From positions 1 to 64,000 of the forward strand of contig NZ_JAFKOH010000003.1 of assembly GCF_017303375.1 (NCBI RefSeq): a DNA stretch of 64,000 bases. The letters run 5' to 3'. The stretch comes from Bacillus sp. NTK074B. GTDB lineage: Bacteria > Bacillota > Bacilli > Bacillales > Bacillaceae_B. The position numbers were made by a program, and so were the translations under genes. How positions within the stretch are numbered: position 1 is the first letter of the stretch; every line of letters begins with the position of its first letter. Below are positions 9,594 through 17,670 of this stretch, piece by piece. Below the pieces are notes generated by a model. That model did no database searches. It was given only the letters and a program-made list of their open reading frames with translations, and was not told where the DNA came from.

Positions 9594-10514
9594 TTACTTA
9601 GCTTGGGGGCTCAAGTCCTTCACACCGGCTTGAACCTCTTCCTTTGCTTTCACCGTTTTAGGCTTAGTGGAAGTCAGCAAGTAGATGGCGACGAAATATC
9701 CGATATAGGCCATCACCTCTTCAATCGAAGGCATGGAAGAATATCCGAACAGTGCTTTAAGGAAAATCCCGACGTCACCCGATAGTAGCGGTGCAGCTCC
9801 TGTATCACGTAAGAAATGGGCATAGTCGATCGGATGCTCAGGGAGGATCCAGGTAAGGTCATAAAGATGTGGAATGACACTGCCGATCAATCCAATATCC
9901 TGCATCATGGAAATCGCCTGAACAAGAAGTCCGGCAGAAATCAGGATGATGAATGCACCCGTCACTTTAAAGAAGCTCTTCAATGAAATTCTCATTGTGC
10001 CTTTAAAGAATAAGTACGCGACAATACTCCCGATAACCACACCGGTGATTGCTCCCCATCCCTGCATGGCCGCTCCAATATCACCACCTGTGATGGCTGC
10101 GAAGAAAAAGACTGTCTCTACCCCTTCACGCAGAACAACCAGAAAGGAATGGATCACCATGCCGACAATGTTTCCTGTCGAAATAAAATGATTCATCTTC
10201 CCTTCCATATTCCCTTTAAGGTCGCGGCTGTGATTGGCCATCCAGAAGACCATTTGTGTGAGGAGAACGGACGAGACCAGCATAATGCCGATCTTTAAGT
10301 ACATCTCGCTTCCCATTGCGGCAAATCCGGTAAAAACAACCTGAAAAAGCATCGCTACTCCGACACTGGCCAAAATCGCTAACCCAGCTCCAAGCCAGAC
10401 ATACTTTGTAAACTGGCCATGGTTCGTTTTCTTCAGATAGGTGGTGATGATCCCGATGATCAATAAAGCCTCGAGGACTTCACGAAAGGTGATCAGCAAA
10501 GCTTGTAATTCCAC
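9594..10514 (-). CDS. FTR1-family high-affinity iron permease
   Basis: Membrane iron permease of the FTR1/EfeU family. The 306 residues contain about seven membrane helices and two REXXE iron-binding motifs, REVLE (residues 11-15) and REGVE (129-133), which in the family form the iron path. The B. subtilis relative is EfeU (YwbL); here the extracytoplasmic domain is a separate upstream gene rather than part of the permease. It lies 45 bp downstream of that gene and should share its Fur-controlled promoter. No EfeO-imelysin or EfeB-peroxidase gene is adjacent, so the electron donor or oxidase is not evident. Confidence 0.85.
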   Translation of the reverse strand: MELQALLITFREVLEALLIIGIITTYLKKTNHGQFTKYVWLGAGLAILASVGVAMLFQVVFTGFAAMGSEMYLKIGIMLVSSVLLTQMVFWMANHSRDLKGNMEGKMNHFISTGNIVGMVIHSFLVVLREGVETVFFFAAITGGDIGAAMQGWGAITGVVIGSIVAYLFFKGTMRISLKSFFKVTGAFIILISAGLLVQAISMMQDIGLIGSVIPHLYDLTWILPEHPIDYAHFLRDTGAAPLLSGDVGIFLKALFGYSSMPSIEEVMAYIGYFVAIYLLTSTKPKTVKAKEEVQAGVKDLSPQAK

Positions 10515-10559
10515 GTTAGTTCCCCCTTACCAGCTAAAACGGTTTATGATTTCTTGAAC

Positions 10560-11309
10560 TTATTTACGTTTTCTGACTGCATAGATGATGGCAGCTGCCA
10601 GAACTCCCGCAATGATGATGATGGGCAGCCAGTTCTTCAGGTTGGAAATATCCGTCCACTCCTGTTTCTGACTCGCCTCTTCGGTGGCACTTTCAGCAAA
10701 ATGCCCTACTTCAAGACTCTTGATGTTAAATTCTTTTTGAAGAGAATCCACTATGATCTGTTTACTTTGTTTAAACGCTTTCTGATCGGATTCCTTGGTA
10801 CCGACGCCGAACAACCCTGGATTCCCCAATGATTCCAACGCTTGATCGAACTGTGTACGGATTTTTTGATCCAATTCAGGATTTTCCCCTTCTACCTTGG
10901 GAGACAGCGTTTTATATGTAGCAAATCCTTTTGCCAGTAATCGCTTACTAGTATCATATTCAGAGAAGTTTTTATCAATGCTCTCAAGTCTTCTCGCAAT
11001 ATTGAGGACAAGGAGTTCATCTAAATTTTCGATAGCTTGTTCTTTTTCTTTCTCATCCAGGTTTTGAAGAATGACCTTGGAAGGTTTTTCACCCATATGC
11101 TGATCCACTTCTTCTTGGACCGTTTCATAAATCTTTTTGGACTCAGAATAATTTGGAGGGTTTTCATCTAGCTTGATCATGATTTCTTTATATGCTTCTG
11201 CTATTTTCTCTTCACTTGGGTCACCGTATGAATAGGCGGCTGCCTGGGAAGTTAGCATAATATTAAGTAGTAAACTTATGAGTGCACTGGTAATAAATAT
11301 TTTTTTCAT
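10560..11309 (-). CDS. Secreted membrane-anchored helical partner of the FTR1 permease
   Basis: A 249-residue protein with an N-terminal signal peptide (about residues 1-25, ending SQAAA), a highly charged helical extracytoplasmic region, and a C-terminal membrane helix (about 226-244) ending in RKRK. I infer that it presents iron to, or scaffolds, the permease encoded just downstream. Residues 128-196 (YKTLSPKVEGEN through IIVDSLQKEF) resemble the repeat unit of the iron-regulated lipoprotein at 15.7-16.9 kb. A Fur box overlaps its promoter, so it should be induced by iron limitation. No enzymatic motif is visible. Confidence 0.7.
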   Translation of the reverse strand: MKKIFITSALISLLLNIMLTSQAAAYSYGDPSEEKIAEAYKEIMIKLDENPPNYSESKKIYETVQEEVDQHMGEKPSKVILQNLDEKEKEQAIENLDELLVLNIARRLESIDKNFSEYDTSKRLLAKGFATYKTLSPKVEGENPELDQKIRTQFDQALESLGNPGLFGVGTKESDQKAFKQSKQIIVDSLQKEFNIKSLEVGHFAESATEEASQKQEWTDISNLKNWLPIIIIAGVLAAAIIYAVRKRK

Positions 11310-11331
11310 CTATGATTCCCTCCTGTTTTCA

Positions 11332-11360
11332 ATGATAATGATTATCATTCGTATTGTCAA
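11332..11360 (-). promoter_or_regulatory. Fur-controlled promoter of the FTR1 operon
   Basis: On the minus strand TTGACA (11355-11360), a 17-bp spacer and TATCAT (11332-11337) form the promoter. The inverted repeat TGATAATGATTATCA, plus strand 11333-11347, matches the core 7-1-7 Fur box and covers the spacer and the -10. Iron-bound Fur should block RNA polymerase here. Confidence 0.88.
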
Positions 11361-11361
11361 T

Positions 11362-11402
11362 AAAAAATAAGCACTCTCACAACATGGAGAGTACTTATTT
11401 TT
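11362..11402 (-). terminator. Terminator of the glycoconjugate operon
   Basis: AATAAGCACTCTC pairs with GAGAGTACTTATT, with an A-run on one side and a T-run on the other. It ends the minus-strand operon whose last stop codon is at 11430 and insulates the iron operon that follows. Confidence 0.85.
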
Positions 11403-11429
11403 CACGATATAGACAAACCTTATCCTGTT

Positions 11430-12197
11430 TTATTTAGCGAAATGATTCATTCCTTCTTCAGATGGGATGAAATGGGCCTGCTCTTCTACATACACTTTCC
11501 TTACAGGCTTTTGCATCTCTTTCCAAATGGCAGGTAGAACAGAAGACATATAAGATTTGAACTTTATGAAGGAGCGTCCCGTTGTCCGTACATGGTACAA
11601 TATCGGGATTTCCTTCACCCTGAACCCCTTCCGTACAAGATTCAAGGTCAGCACTTGGGCATAATTGTAATCATGGATGATTTCTGCATGTTCCATCGCC
11701 TGTTTCGAGAACGCCCGCATTCCGGATTGACCATCATAAATCCACTTTCTGAGCAAAAGAGATTGCAGTGCTGTAAAGCAGTAATTTCCTAAGCGTCGGT
11801 GGAGCTTCATTCCGTTGATGGTACCAAGGAATCTCGATCCCATCGTATAGTCCGCCTCTCCGTTGAAAAGCGGCTGTAATAGATCCGGAATCTGCTCAGG
11901 CGGGTATTCTCCATCTGCATCTATCATGACACCGATATGGGCACCCAGTTCAACGGATGCTCTCAACCCTTCCCTCACGGCATTCCCCAAACCGCGGTTA
12001 TGCTTGAATGTTACGATGTGATCGGCACCCGCCTCCTGTGCCAATTCAACCGTACGATCCGTTGAACCATCATTGATGACCAGCACCTCCACCTCAACGG
12101 AAGGATGAAAGGAACGGGGGACCCGCCTGATGACGTCCCCGATCGACTCTTCTTCATTATGGGCTGGCATGAAGACAATGACTTTCTGTTTATTCAT
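11430..12197 (-). CDS. Family 2 glycosyltransferase (polyprenyl-phosphate sugar synthase type)
   Basis: A 255-residue soluble GT-A enzyme. MPAHNEEESIGDVI at the N-terminus, VINDGSTDRT near residue 45, NRGLGNAVREG and DADGEYPPEQIP (with the catalytic DXD-like DAD) identify a DPM1/DPG-synthase-like family 2 transferase. Such enzymes usually move a nucleotide sugar onto a polyprenyl phosphate. There is no C-terminal membrane domain, unlike ArnC or GtrB. It overlaps the upstream phosphatase-like gene by eight bases and is last in the operon. A lipid-linked sugar made here could feed the GT-C-like protein at 8.0-9.5 kb; that link is inference. Confidence 0.8.
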   Translation of the reverse strand: MNKQKVIVFMPAHNEEESIGDVIRRVPRSFHPSVEVEVLVINDGSTDRTVELAQEAGADHIVTFKHNRGLGNAVREGLRASVELGAHIGVMIDADGEYPPEQIPDLLQPLFNGEADYTMGSRFLGTINGMKLHRRLGNYCFTALQSLLLRKWIYDGQSGMRAFSKQAMEHAEIIHDYNYAQVLTLNLVRKGFRVKEIPILYHVRTTGRSFIKFKSYMSSVLPAIWKEMQKPVRKVYVEEQAHFIPSEEGMNHFAK

Positions 12198-13656
12198 GTT
12201 GCTTCCAACTCTCCTTTAGGGCCTCGTTTAATACAGGTCCTCTGCTGTTTCCCGGAAAAGGAGCCCCTAATAAATGGGCGATCGTTGGTGCCATGGAAAC
12301 AAGACTGTGCTTTTCCTGTATCTTCTCACCAGGTTTGACCCCTGGCCCAACCATAAAGAAAGGAACGAACCTCTCTCCTTCATCAAGATGACCATGTCCA
12401 CCGATTCCATCTGCCTGTCCGTGATCGGCACATATCATAAGGGTCGTATTTTCCATCTTCCCTTCAGATTCCAGCCACTCCACATATTCCTGTATTAAAC
12501 GATCCGCTTCTTCAATCTTTTCAATATATTCATCATATAAGACACCCCTACTATGCCCAATTTGATCCGTGCCGATTAATTGGACAATGAAGAGATCAGG
12601 ATCTTCCTCTCCCATGATTTTTTTTGCTTTATTGATAATATTTCGGTCTGCTTTGTCTTTATGCATCACGGCAGTGACCGTTTCAACATCTTTGCCAAAC
12701 GAATCCACCAGGTGGGCAATCCCGAGCATTTTCCCTTTTTTCCCTACTTTACGTAAAGAATCAAAGATACTTTCCACCTTGATGCCAAGCTTCCAGACCA
12801 TATTCGATTTCATACCGTGTTCTTTCGGATACGTCCCCGTAAACATGGAAGAGAAGCAGACAACGGTTCTCGCAGGATACACGGTCTCCATATTCAAATA
12901 CTCGGTTCCCTTCTCCATTAATTCATCAAGATACGGCGTATTTGCTTCATAAAACCGTTCCTTTCTCATCCCGTCAATCACGATGACAACCACTTTATCA
13001 TTGAGTGATTCGCCTCCTGTCTCTCCTGCTGTAAATGAATCATACTGCTTCGGCTTCCAGTCAAACAGATAATGGTGGAGAATGAACGCCAAAGCGAAAA
13101 CCACACCGCAAAAGATGAAATAATGGGTCGCAGGAAGTAATTCCCCCGTGGACAAATTCGTCATCATTCCATCCCATACCGAGAGCAAGAGTAGGAATTT
13201 CGGCAGCTGTTCCTGGGCATTTCCGCTCGTTGAGTCACTGTTCTTCAACACCAGTTTCCAAAACCGGGTGAAATTCAGCCAGTCCGTCCCAATCCGAAGA
13301 TGATAATAAAACGTTCCCCAGAAAAAGACCGTAAAGAAGAAATATAGGCCAATCCCAAGTGCCCACAGTGCTAAATCCGGTGATTCAAAGAGAAGAAGAT
13401 ACCCTATGACCGGGATCCATAAATAGTTTCGTAAAAACAAAGGAAAATCATAATAGAAATATAAAATAAATAGGGGAAGTGTAAACAGCAAGCTAATAAG
13501 GAATGCGAACCATTCCCCTTGCAGCAATCCCTGAAAATGAAAGATCGTCATAGTCCCTACAACAAAAATAGGGGTGAATGGCTTCCCTTCGTTCAGCAGA
13601 TTCCAGCATCTTGCCGCCGTTTTTTCGAATTTCGATGCGCTTTTCATTTCATTCAT
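12190..13656 (-). CDS. Membrane-anchored alkaline-phosphatase-superfamily protein (type I phosphodiesterase/nucleotide pyrophosphatase)
   Basis: About 488 residues: five or six hydrophobic N-terminal segments (to about residue 200), then an alkaline-phosphatase-superfamily domain. Metal-site and nucleophile motifs are VVIVIDGMRK, PARTVVCFSSM with the likely nucleophile threonine, TDQIGHSRG, and CADHGQADGIGGHGH. The fold fits phosphodiesterases, phosphopentomutase-like enzymes and phosphoglycerol or phosphoethanolamine transferases; I cannot choose the substrate. The start is the ATG in the ATGA overlap with the preceding gene; an ATG nine bases further in is also possible. The operon context suggests modification of a lipid-linked glycan. 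Confidence 0.75.
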   Translation of the reverse strand: MNEMKSASKFEKTAARCWNLLNEGKPFTPIFVVGTMTIFHFQGLLQGEWFAFLISLLFTLPLFILYFYYDFPLFLRNYLWIPVIGYLLLFESPDLALWALGIGLYFFFTVFFWGTFYYHLRIGTDWLNFTRFWKLVLKNSDSTSGNAQEQLPKFLLLLSVWDGMMTNLSTGELLPATHYFIFCGVVFALAFILHHYLFDWKPKQYDSFTAGETGGESLNDKVVVIVIDGMRKERFYEANTPYLDELMEKGTEYLNMETVYPARTVVCFSSMFTGTYPKEHGMKSNMVWKLGIKVESIFDSLRKVGKKGKMLGIAHLVDSFGKDVETVTAVMHKDKADRNIINKAKKIMGEEDPDLFIVQLIGTDQIGHSRGVLYDEYIEKIEEADRLIQEYVEWLESEGKMENTTLMICADHGQADGIGGHGHLDEGERFVPFFMVGPGVKPGEKIQEKHSLVSMAPTIAHLLGAPFPGNSRGPVLNEALKESWKQHE

Positions 13657-14585
13657 CCTTTCATCCTGCCCCACTGTTTCACTTTCTTGATCGAAACAGG
13701 TGATACGGCGATTACGATTCCTCCAACTGCAAATGAGAAAATAAACTTTAATCCATGACTCAAAATAGCCATGGATAGTCCTTTCCCAAGGGGGATACCA
13801 GCAGAGAGCAAGGTATAACTCATAACAGATTCATAGGTCCCCAGTCCTCCAGGGGCAAATTGAAATAACTGACCAATGATTGTGACACTGTTGACCCAAA
13901 TAGACGCTCCCATAGATAAAGGCTCGAGTACAATTATGGATACCCCGTAAAGAATGGCCCCTTCCAATACCCAACTCAAAAGTATGAAGCCCGTTACCAA
14001 AAGTCCCCTGCCGCCTGACAGCGCATCCTTCAATATCCCGAGATGTCTTGAAAGACTTTCAGTTGAGATGAATAGAAGGAGTACCCATGCGGCCACTATG
14101 AAAAAGATGATCAATCCGACCGTTAAAAAGCCCGGGAGCTTTAATGCGAAGGGGAAAAAGAAAAGCCCGCATCCTGCCAGGACTAAAAGCAATAAAGTAT
14201 CCATTACCCTCAGAACCACAACGGAATGAAAGGACCTTTCAACGCTAATATGCTTTTCTCGTTGATTCATCACCATGACCCGCAGCCAGTCCCCCACTTT
14301 CAAGGGGAACAAGTGATTAAACAGCAAACTGTAAAACAGTCCGATCAAACAACTCGATAATCGAACCCCATCATTCAAGTAGAGTTTCCATGCCATTCCC
14401 TTCAGGAAGAACGAAAAAAAATAGATTCCGAGTACAACTAACACAATGACGGGATGATGGAGCACCTGCTGTAAGGTTTTCATCATATATTCTTTATCAA
14501 AATAGAAATAGAGTAAGATGAAAAAGACACCCGTCAATACGATCCGCACGCCGTTTTTTGCAAACTTATAGTACGATTTCTTCAT
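13653..14585 (-). CDS. Flippase-like membrane protein (UPF0104/LPG-synthase transmembrane family)
   Basis: 310 residues with about eight membrane helices. PLKVGDWLRV and GGLGTYESVMSY are hallmarks of the AglD/YbhN/MprF transmembrane domain. The MprF catalytic domain is absent. In MprF this part flips lysyl-phosphatidylglycerol, and stand-alone versions are often encoded with glycosyltransferases, so a role in moving a lipid-linked substrate is plausible but unproven. The gene overlaps the epimerase gene by 20 bases on one side and the phosphatase-like gene by four on the other. Confidence 0.8.
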   Translation of the reverse strand: MKKSYYKFAKNGVRIVLTGVFFILLYFYFDKEYMMKTLQQVLHHPVIVLVVLGIYFFSFFLKGMAWKLYLNDGVRLSSCLIGLFYSLLFNHLFPLKVGDWLRVMVMNQREKHISVERSFHSVVVLRVMDTLLLLVLAGCGLFFFPFALKLPGFLTVGLIIFFIVAAWVLLLFISTESLSRHLGILKDALSGGRGLLVTGFILLSWVLEGAILYGVSIIVLEPLSMGASIWVNSVTIIGQLFQFAPGGLGTYESVMSYTLLSAGIPLGKGLSMAILSHGLKFIFSFAVGGIVIAVSPVSIKKVKQWGRMKG

Positions 14586-15519
14586 GTTCCCTCATCCACT
14601 GAACCGTTCTTCTGATTCCTTCCTCAAAGGAAAACAAGGGAGAATACCCGAGAACACCATGGGCTTTCGAATAGTCCGCACACGTAGATGTGACATCCCC
14701 AAGTCTCCGATCTGTCACACTCAGCTTAAGGGATGGGAAATGATTTCTCAATTCATAAATCAGGCGTTCCATGGAAATCGGGTCTCCGTTTCCAAGATTG
14801 AACGTACCTGATTCATCAGTTCTGATCGCCTTATATGTTCCATCCACAATATCATCTATGTACGTATAATCCCGTGTGTTCTCCAATCCGAAGATGGGAA
14901 GTTCCTGACCATTCATAAGCTTTTTGATAAAAGAATAAATGGCCATATCGGGTCTTCCCCAAGGACCGTACACGGTAAAGAAACGGAGGATCGTCAACTC
15001 CAACCCATAAATGGACGCATACGCTTTACAAAACGATTCGGCGCTATACTTTGCTGCTGCATACGGTGACACTACCGCCCCCGTCGCATCCTCTTCCCGT
15101 GAAGGTTTATGGTTCGTATTTCCATAAACAGAGGAGGAAGATGCGAAGACAAACTTACGGATACCGCTCTCTCCAGCCATCCTCAGCGTATTGATTGTCG
15201 CTTTAATATCATAATCGACGTATTCGTGAGGAGCATTCAACGAGTGCGATACTCCTGGTATTGCTGCCAGATGCACGACACAGTCACCTTTAAATTCGTG
15301 AAACACCTCTTGAAGCTCGTCTTCATCCAGCAGCAAGTCTTTTTGAGCAAATTTGAATGTCCCCATTTCCTTTACGAAGGATAACTGCTTTTTCTTTCGT
15401 TCCGGGGAATAATAGGGGTGAAAGCTGTCTATGATCAACAGCTCATGCTTCTCTTCAATAAGCTTTCTTGATAAATGGCTCCCGATGAACCCGGCACCGC
15501 CTGTAACAATAATCTTCAA
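14566..15519 (-). CDS. NAD-dependent sugar epimerase (UDP-glucuronate 4-epimerase-like)
   Basis: A 317-residue extended-SDR enzyme. KIIVTGGAGFIGSHL at residues 2-16 is the NAD-binding TGxxGxxG loop, SSSSVYG supplies the catalytic serine region, and PYAAAKYSAE the YxxxK pair. RFFTVYGPWGRPDMA and RDYTYIDDIVDG are typical of UDP-glucuronate 4-epimerases of the CapI type, so production of a UDP-hexuronate or related UDP-sugar is likely. I start it at TTG (15519) because CGAGGTG lies a few bases upstream and the Rossmann fold begins at once; upstream in-frame codons read through non-conserved sequence. First gene of the four-gene operon. Confidence 0.82.
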   Translation of the reverse strand: MKIIVTGGAGFIGSHLSRKLIEEKHELLIIDSFHPYYSPERKKKQLSFVKEMGTFKFAQKDLLLDEDELQEVFHEFKGDCVVHLAAIPGVSHSLNAPHEYVDYDIKATINTLRMAGESGIRKFVFASSSSVYGNTNHKPSREEDATGAVVSPYAAAKYSAESFCKAYASIYGLELTILRFFTVYGPWGRPDMAIYSFIKKLMNGQELPIFGLENTRDYTYIDDIVDGTYKAIRTDESGTFNLGNGDPISMERLIYELRNHFPSLKLSVTDRRLGDVTSTCADYSKAHGVLGYSPLFSFEEGIRRTVQWMREHEEIVL

Positions 15520-15586
15520 TTTCTTACACCTCGTACCATACCGATTTAATCCTTCTATATTGTACCTTATCGAAGGGAGAAAGTGA

Positions 15587-15663
15587 AAAAGGGTTGACCC
15601 CCATTGTGATCGAAACTCCATCTATGATGAAAGAAGGACTTCAAACACTTATAAAGGGTCAAC
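15587..15663 (-). terminator. Long-loop terminator after the iron-regulated lipoprotein gene
   Basis: On the minus strand GGGTTGACCC (15652-15661) pairs with GGGTCAACCC (15591-15600) across a loop of about 50 nt, followed by five T. It could end the lipoprotein transcript. No obvious separate promoter for the epimerase operon is visible below it. Confidence 0.55.
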
Positions 15664-15671
15664 CCAAATGA

Positions 15672-16859
15672 CTATTTATTCGCTTTCGCCATCACATCGT
15701 TCAACATTTTTTCAATGTCTTTTCGGAAGCCTTCTGCTTTTTCTTTATCTTGTGACTTAACAGCTTCTAAGTAGCTTTGAGCATTGTTCGATAAGGACTC
15801 ATATGATTCATCACCCATCAGGCTCTTAATATCAGAAGAGATCAAATCAATAAACAAAGCACCTTCCAATGCCGTGATTGCAGATTTATCTTCTCCCCAG
15901 TATTCTTCGCTCTCTTCATACTCATGTAAGGCAATTTTAGAGAATCCGCGAACGAAAGCATGATTCACTGCTTCAGGGTCGATCGTCTTCACGTCCGTTT
16001 GTAAATCGAATTGGTTGTTGATCATTTCTGCTTCTTCAGGAGCGTTGCCTGATAGATAACTAGCAAGAGATTGATAGAATGCCCATCCTTCTGCCTGTTC
16101 TGCTTTAGCCGCTTCGGCATCTTCCTTCGCTTCTTCAGAGGCTTTCATGGCATATCCGTTCGGAAGGGCCCCTGCAGCAAGATAAAACGTCTTCATGAGC
16201 GTCTTATCCACTACTTGTTTTCCAAGTTGGAAACCAAGTTCATCATCCTCTTCAACCGCTTTCTCCATTTCGGAGAATCCACCATTAATGGCGTCGATCA
16301 TCTTTGTTCCATATGCCTGATCCCGCTTTTCAACAGTCGGTTCTAGAATTTCATAGAATTCCTTCGCCTCTTCTATTTCTTCATTCACTTCTTCTGTATT
16401 GCCCCAGTTCTCGGCTACTTCTGTGAATTCATGTTTCATGGTAGTGTAAAATACTTTTTGCATTAATTTATCAAATAATTGTGCTACGACCACTTGATCA
16501 AGGGAACCATCCTTCCCTGCTTCAAGAGCAGTGGAAATATGTTCATCAACCGTATCTTCAAATTCCTGATCACGTTTTTGCACAAGTTCCTGCAAATCGT
16601 CCTGATAGATGGAAGTCACTTTATCAAAATCGACATCCTGATCTTCCTTCGCTTTGGAAAGCTCTGCCTTTGCTTCCTCGAATGAAGCAGAGAAATCAAC
16701 AGTTGCCTCTTCGGTTTCATCTTCCTTTTCCACTTGTTTCGACTCATCTGATGAAGCTGTTTTTTCATTGCTGTTTTTATCATCTGTTCCACACCCTGCC
16801 AGGACAGAACCCGTTAATAAGAATGCAGCAAATATTTTCGTTAAATCTCTCTTTCTCAT
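15672..16859 (-). CDS. Iron-regulated lipoprotein with three internal helical repeats
   Basis: 395 residues. The signal peptide ends in a lipobox (VLAGC, C23), followed by a Ser/Glu/Lys-rich linker. The rest is helical and falls into three related segments, about 80-150, 165-235 and 257-320. Each starts with an IY or FY pair (FYEILEPTVEKRD in the second) and the first two end in a (D)K-L-M-K-x-FY motif. The second repeat resembles residues 128-196 of the FTR1 partner at 10.6-11.3 kb. I recognise no named family. A tandem pair of Fur boxes at the promoter argues for a role in iron acquisition at the outer face of the membrane, perhaps as the iron-binding partner of FTR1. No imelysin HxxE motif is obvious. 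Confidence 0.7.
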   Translation of the reverse strand: MRKRDLTKIFAAFLLTGSVLAGCGTDDKNSNEKTASSDESKQVEKEDETEEATVDFSASFEEAKAELSKAKEDQDVDFDKVTSIYQDDLQELVQKRDQEFEDTVDEHISTALEAGKDGSLDQVVVAQLFDKLMQKVFYTTMKHEFTEVAENWGNTEEVNEEIEEAKEFYEILEPTVEKRDQAYGTKMIDAINGGFSEMEKAVEEDDELGFQLGKQVVDKTLMKTFYLAAGALPNGYAMKASEEAKEDAEAAKAEQAEGWAFYQSLASYLSGNAPEEAEMINNQFDLQTDVKTIDPEAVNHAFVRGFSKIALHEYEESEEYWGEDKSAITALEGALFIDLISSDIKSLMGDESYESLSNNAQSYLEAVKSQDKEKAEGFRKDIEKMLNDVMAKANK

Positions 16860-16884
16860 ATGTATATACCCCCGACTGATTAAA

Positions 16885-16899
16885 TGATAATGATTTTCA
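16885..16899 (-). promoter_or_regulatory. Second Fur box in the lipoprotein leader
   Basis: TGATAATGATTTTCA on the plus strand matches the 7-1-7 Fur consensus at 13 of 15 positions. It lies just downstream of the -10, where a transcript would begin, and reinforces the box inside the promoter spacer. Confidence 0.75.
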
Positions 16900-16910
16900 A
16901 TTCCATTTAA

Positions 16911-16939
16911 ATTATAGCGAGAATGATTCTCACAGTCAA
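16911..16939 (-). promoter_or_regulatory. Fur-controlled sigma-A promoter of the lipoprotein gene
   Basis: On the minus strand TTGACT (16934-16939), a 17-bp spacer and a perfect TATAAT (16911-16916). The spacer contains the palindrome GAGAATCATTCTC, a Fur-box variant centred between the promoter elements. The organisation matches the FTR1 promoter, so the two units should be co-induced by iron starvation. Confidence 0.85.
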
Positions 16940-16960
16940 CGTATTTTGAAAATTAATTTT

Positions 16961-17064
16961 GTTGTGGGAAAATGATAAGTGGTTGCGGCAGTTTCGGGCA
17001 TTGTTGCGGCACTTTCATCGTTCGTCGCGGCACTACCTCCCTTTTTACGGATATTTCGTCTATT
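16961..17064. repeat. 21-bp-period tandem array upstream of the iron-regulated lipoprotein
   Basis: Five degenerate units start at 16961, 16982, 17003, 17024 and 17044. The shared core is GTTGCGGCACTTTC. The first three intervals are exactly 21 bp and the last is 20. The array lies immediately upstream of the lipoprotein promoter. No open frame or named element explains it. Confidence 0.7.
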
Positions 17065-17093
17065 CGTCATGACAGCAATTGCATTTATATCAA

Positions 17094-17132
17094 CAAAAAA
17101 ACACCGGAGCTGAACTTCAGCCCCGGTGTTTC
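17094..17132 (-). terminator. Terminator of trxA
   Basis: On the minus strand AAACACCGGGGCTGAA pairs with TTCAGCTCCGGTGTTT, followed by more T, eleven bases after the trxA stop. Confidence 0.88.
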
Positions 17133-17142
17133 GCGTATGCTC

Positions 17143-17457
17143 TTATACGTGTTTATTTAATAATTCAGCAAGTGCTTCTTTAGGTTGGAAACCGATTACT
17201 TTGTCTACAACTTCTCCGTCTTTAAGGACAACTAAAGTCGGGATACTCATAACCCCGTATTTACCTGCTGTTTCCTGGTTTTCATCAACGTCAACTTTGA
17301 CGATTTTCACTTTGTCGCCCATTTCGCTATCAAGTTCTTCAAGAACTGGTGCGATCATTTTACAAGGTCCACACCAAGGTGCCCAGAAATCTGCCAGTAC
17401 CAGTCCAGAATTTGTATCAGTCGAAAATGATTGATCAGTAGCATGTGTAATTGCCAT
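17143..17457 (-). CDS. trxA: Thioredoxin
   Basis: General cytosolic dithiol reductant, kept reduced by thioredoxin reductase. It has the standard size (104 residues) and the active-site motif WCGPCK at residues 28-33, with the conserved cis-proline segment MSIPT near residue 73. RBS TAGGAGG precedes the ATG. It follows etfA as in B. subtilis, but a terminator stands between, so it is probably transcribed separately. Confidence 0.97.
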   Translation of the reverse strand: MAITHATDQSFSTDTNSGLVLADFWAPWCGPCKMIAPVLEELDSEMGDKVKIVKVDVDENQETAGKYGVMSIPTLVVLKDGEVVDKVIGFQPKEALAELLNKHV

Positions 17458-17574
17458 TTATATGCGCCTCCTAAAATCTTTGAATGTAACGTAATTATAT
17501 CACCGTTTTTTTTTGGATGCTATCTTTCTGCTCGTAGGTAATATTCCCTTTGGAAAACGGAATATACCTTGAGA

Positions 17575-17617
17575 GAAAAAATAAGGCGCAGCCCGTGATT
17601 CAGCTACGTCCTTATTT
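17575..17617 (-). terminator. Terminator of the fad/etf operon
   Basis: On the minus strand AAATAAGGACGTAGC pairs imperfectly with GCTGCGCCTTATTT, followed by a T-run. It lies about 50 bp after the etfA stop. Confidence 0.75.
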
Positions 17618-17670
17618 GTATTCATATTATTCTAATACCCTTTAATCGTTCCTTTAAACGCTTGGAAGGA

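Noticed and set aside
17537-17570. Inverted repeat GGTAATATTCC/GGAATATACC upstream of trxA
   Set aside because: It could be a regulator site or part of the etfA terminator region, but it matches no operator I can name and has a mismatch and a long loop.
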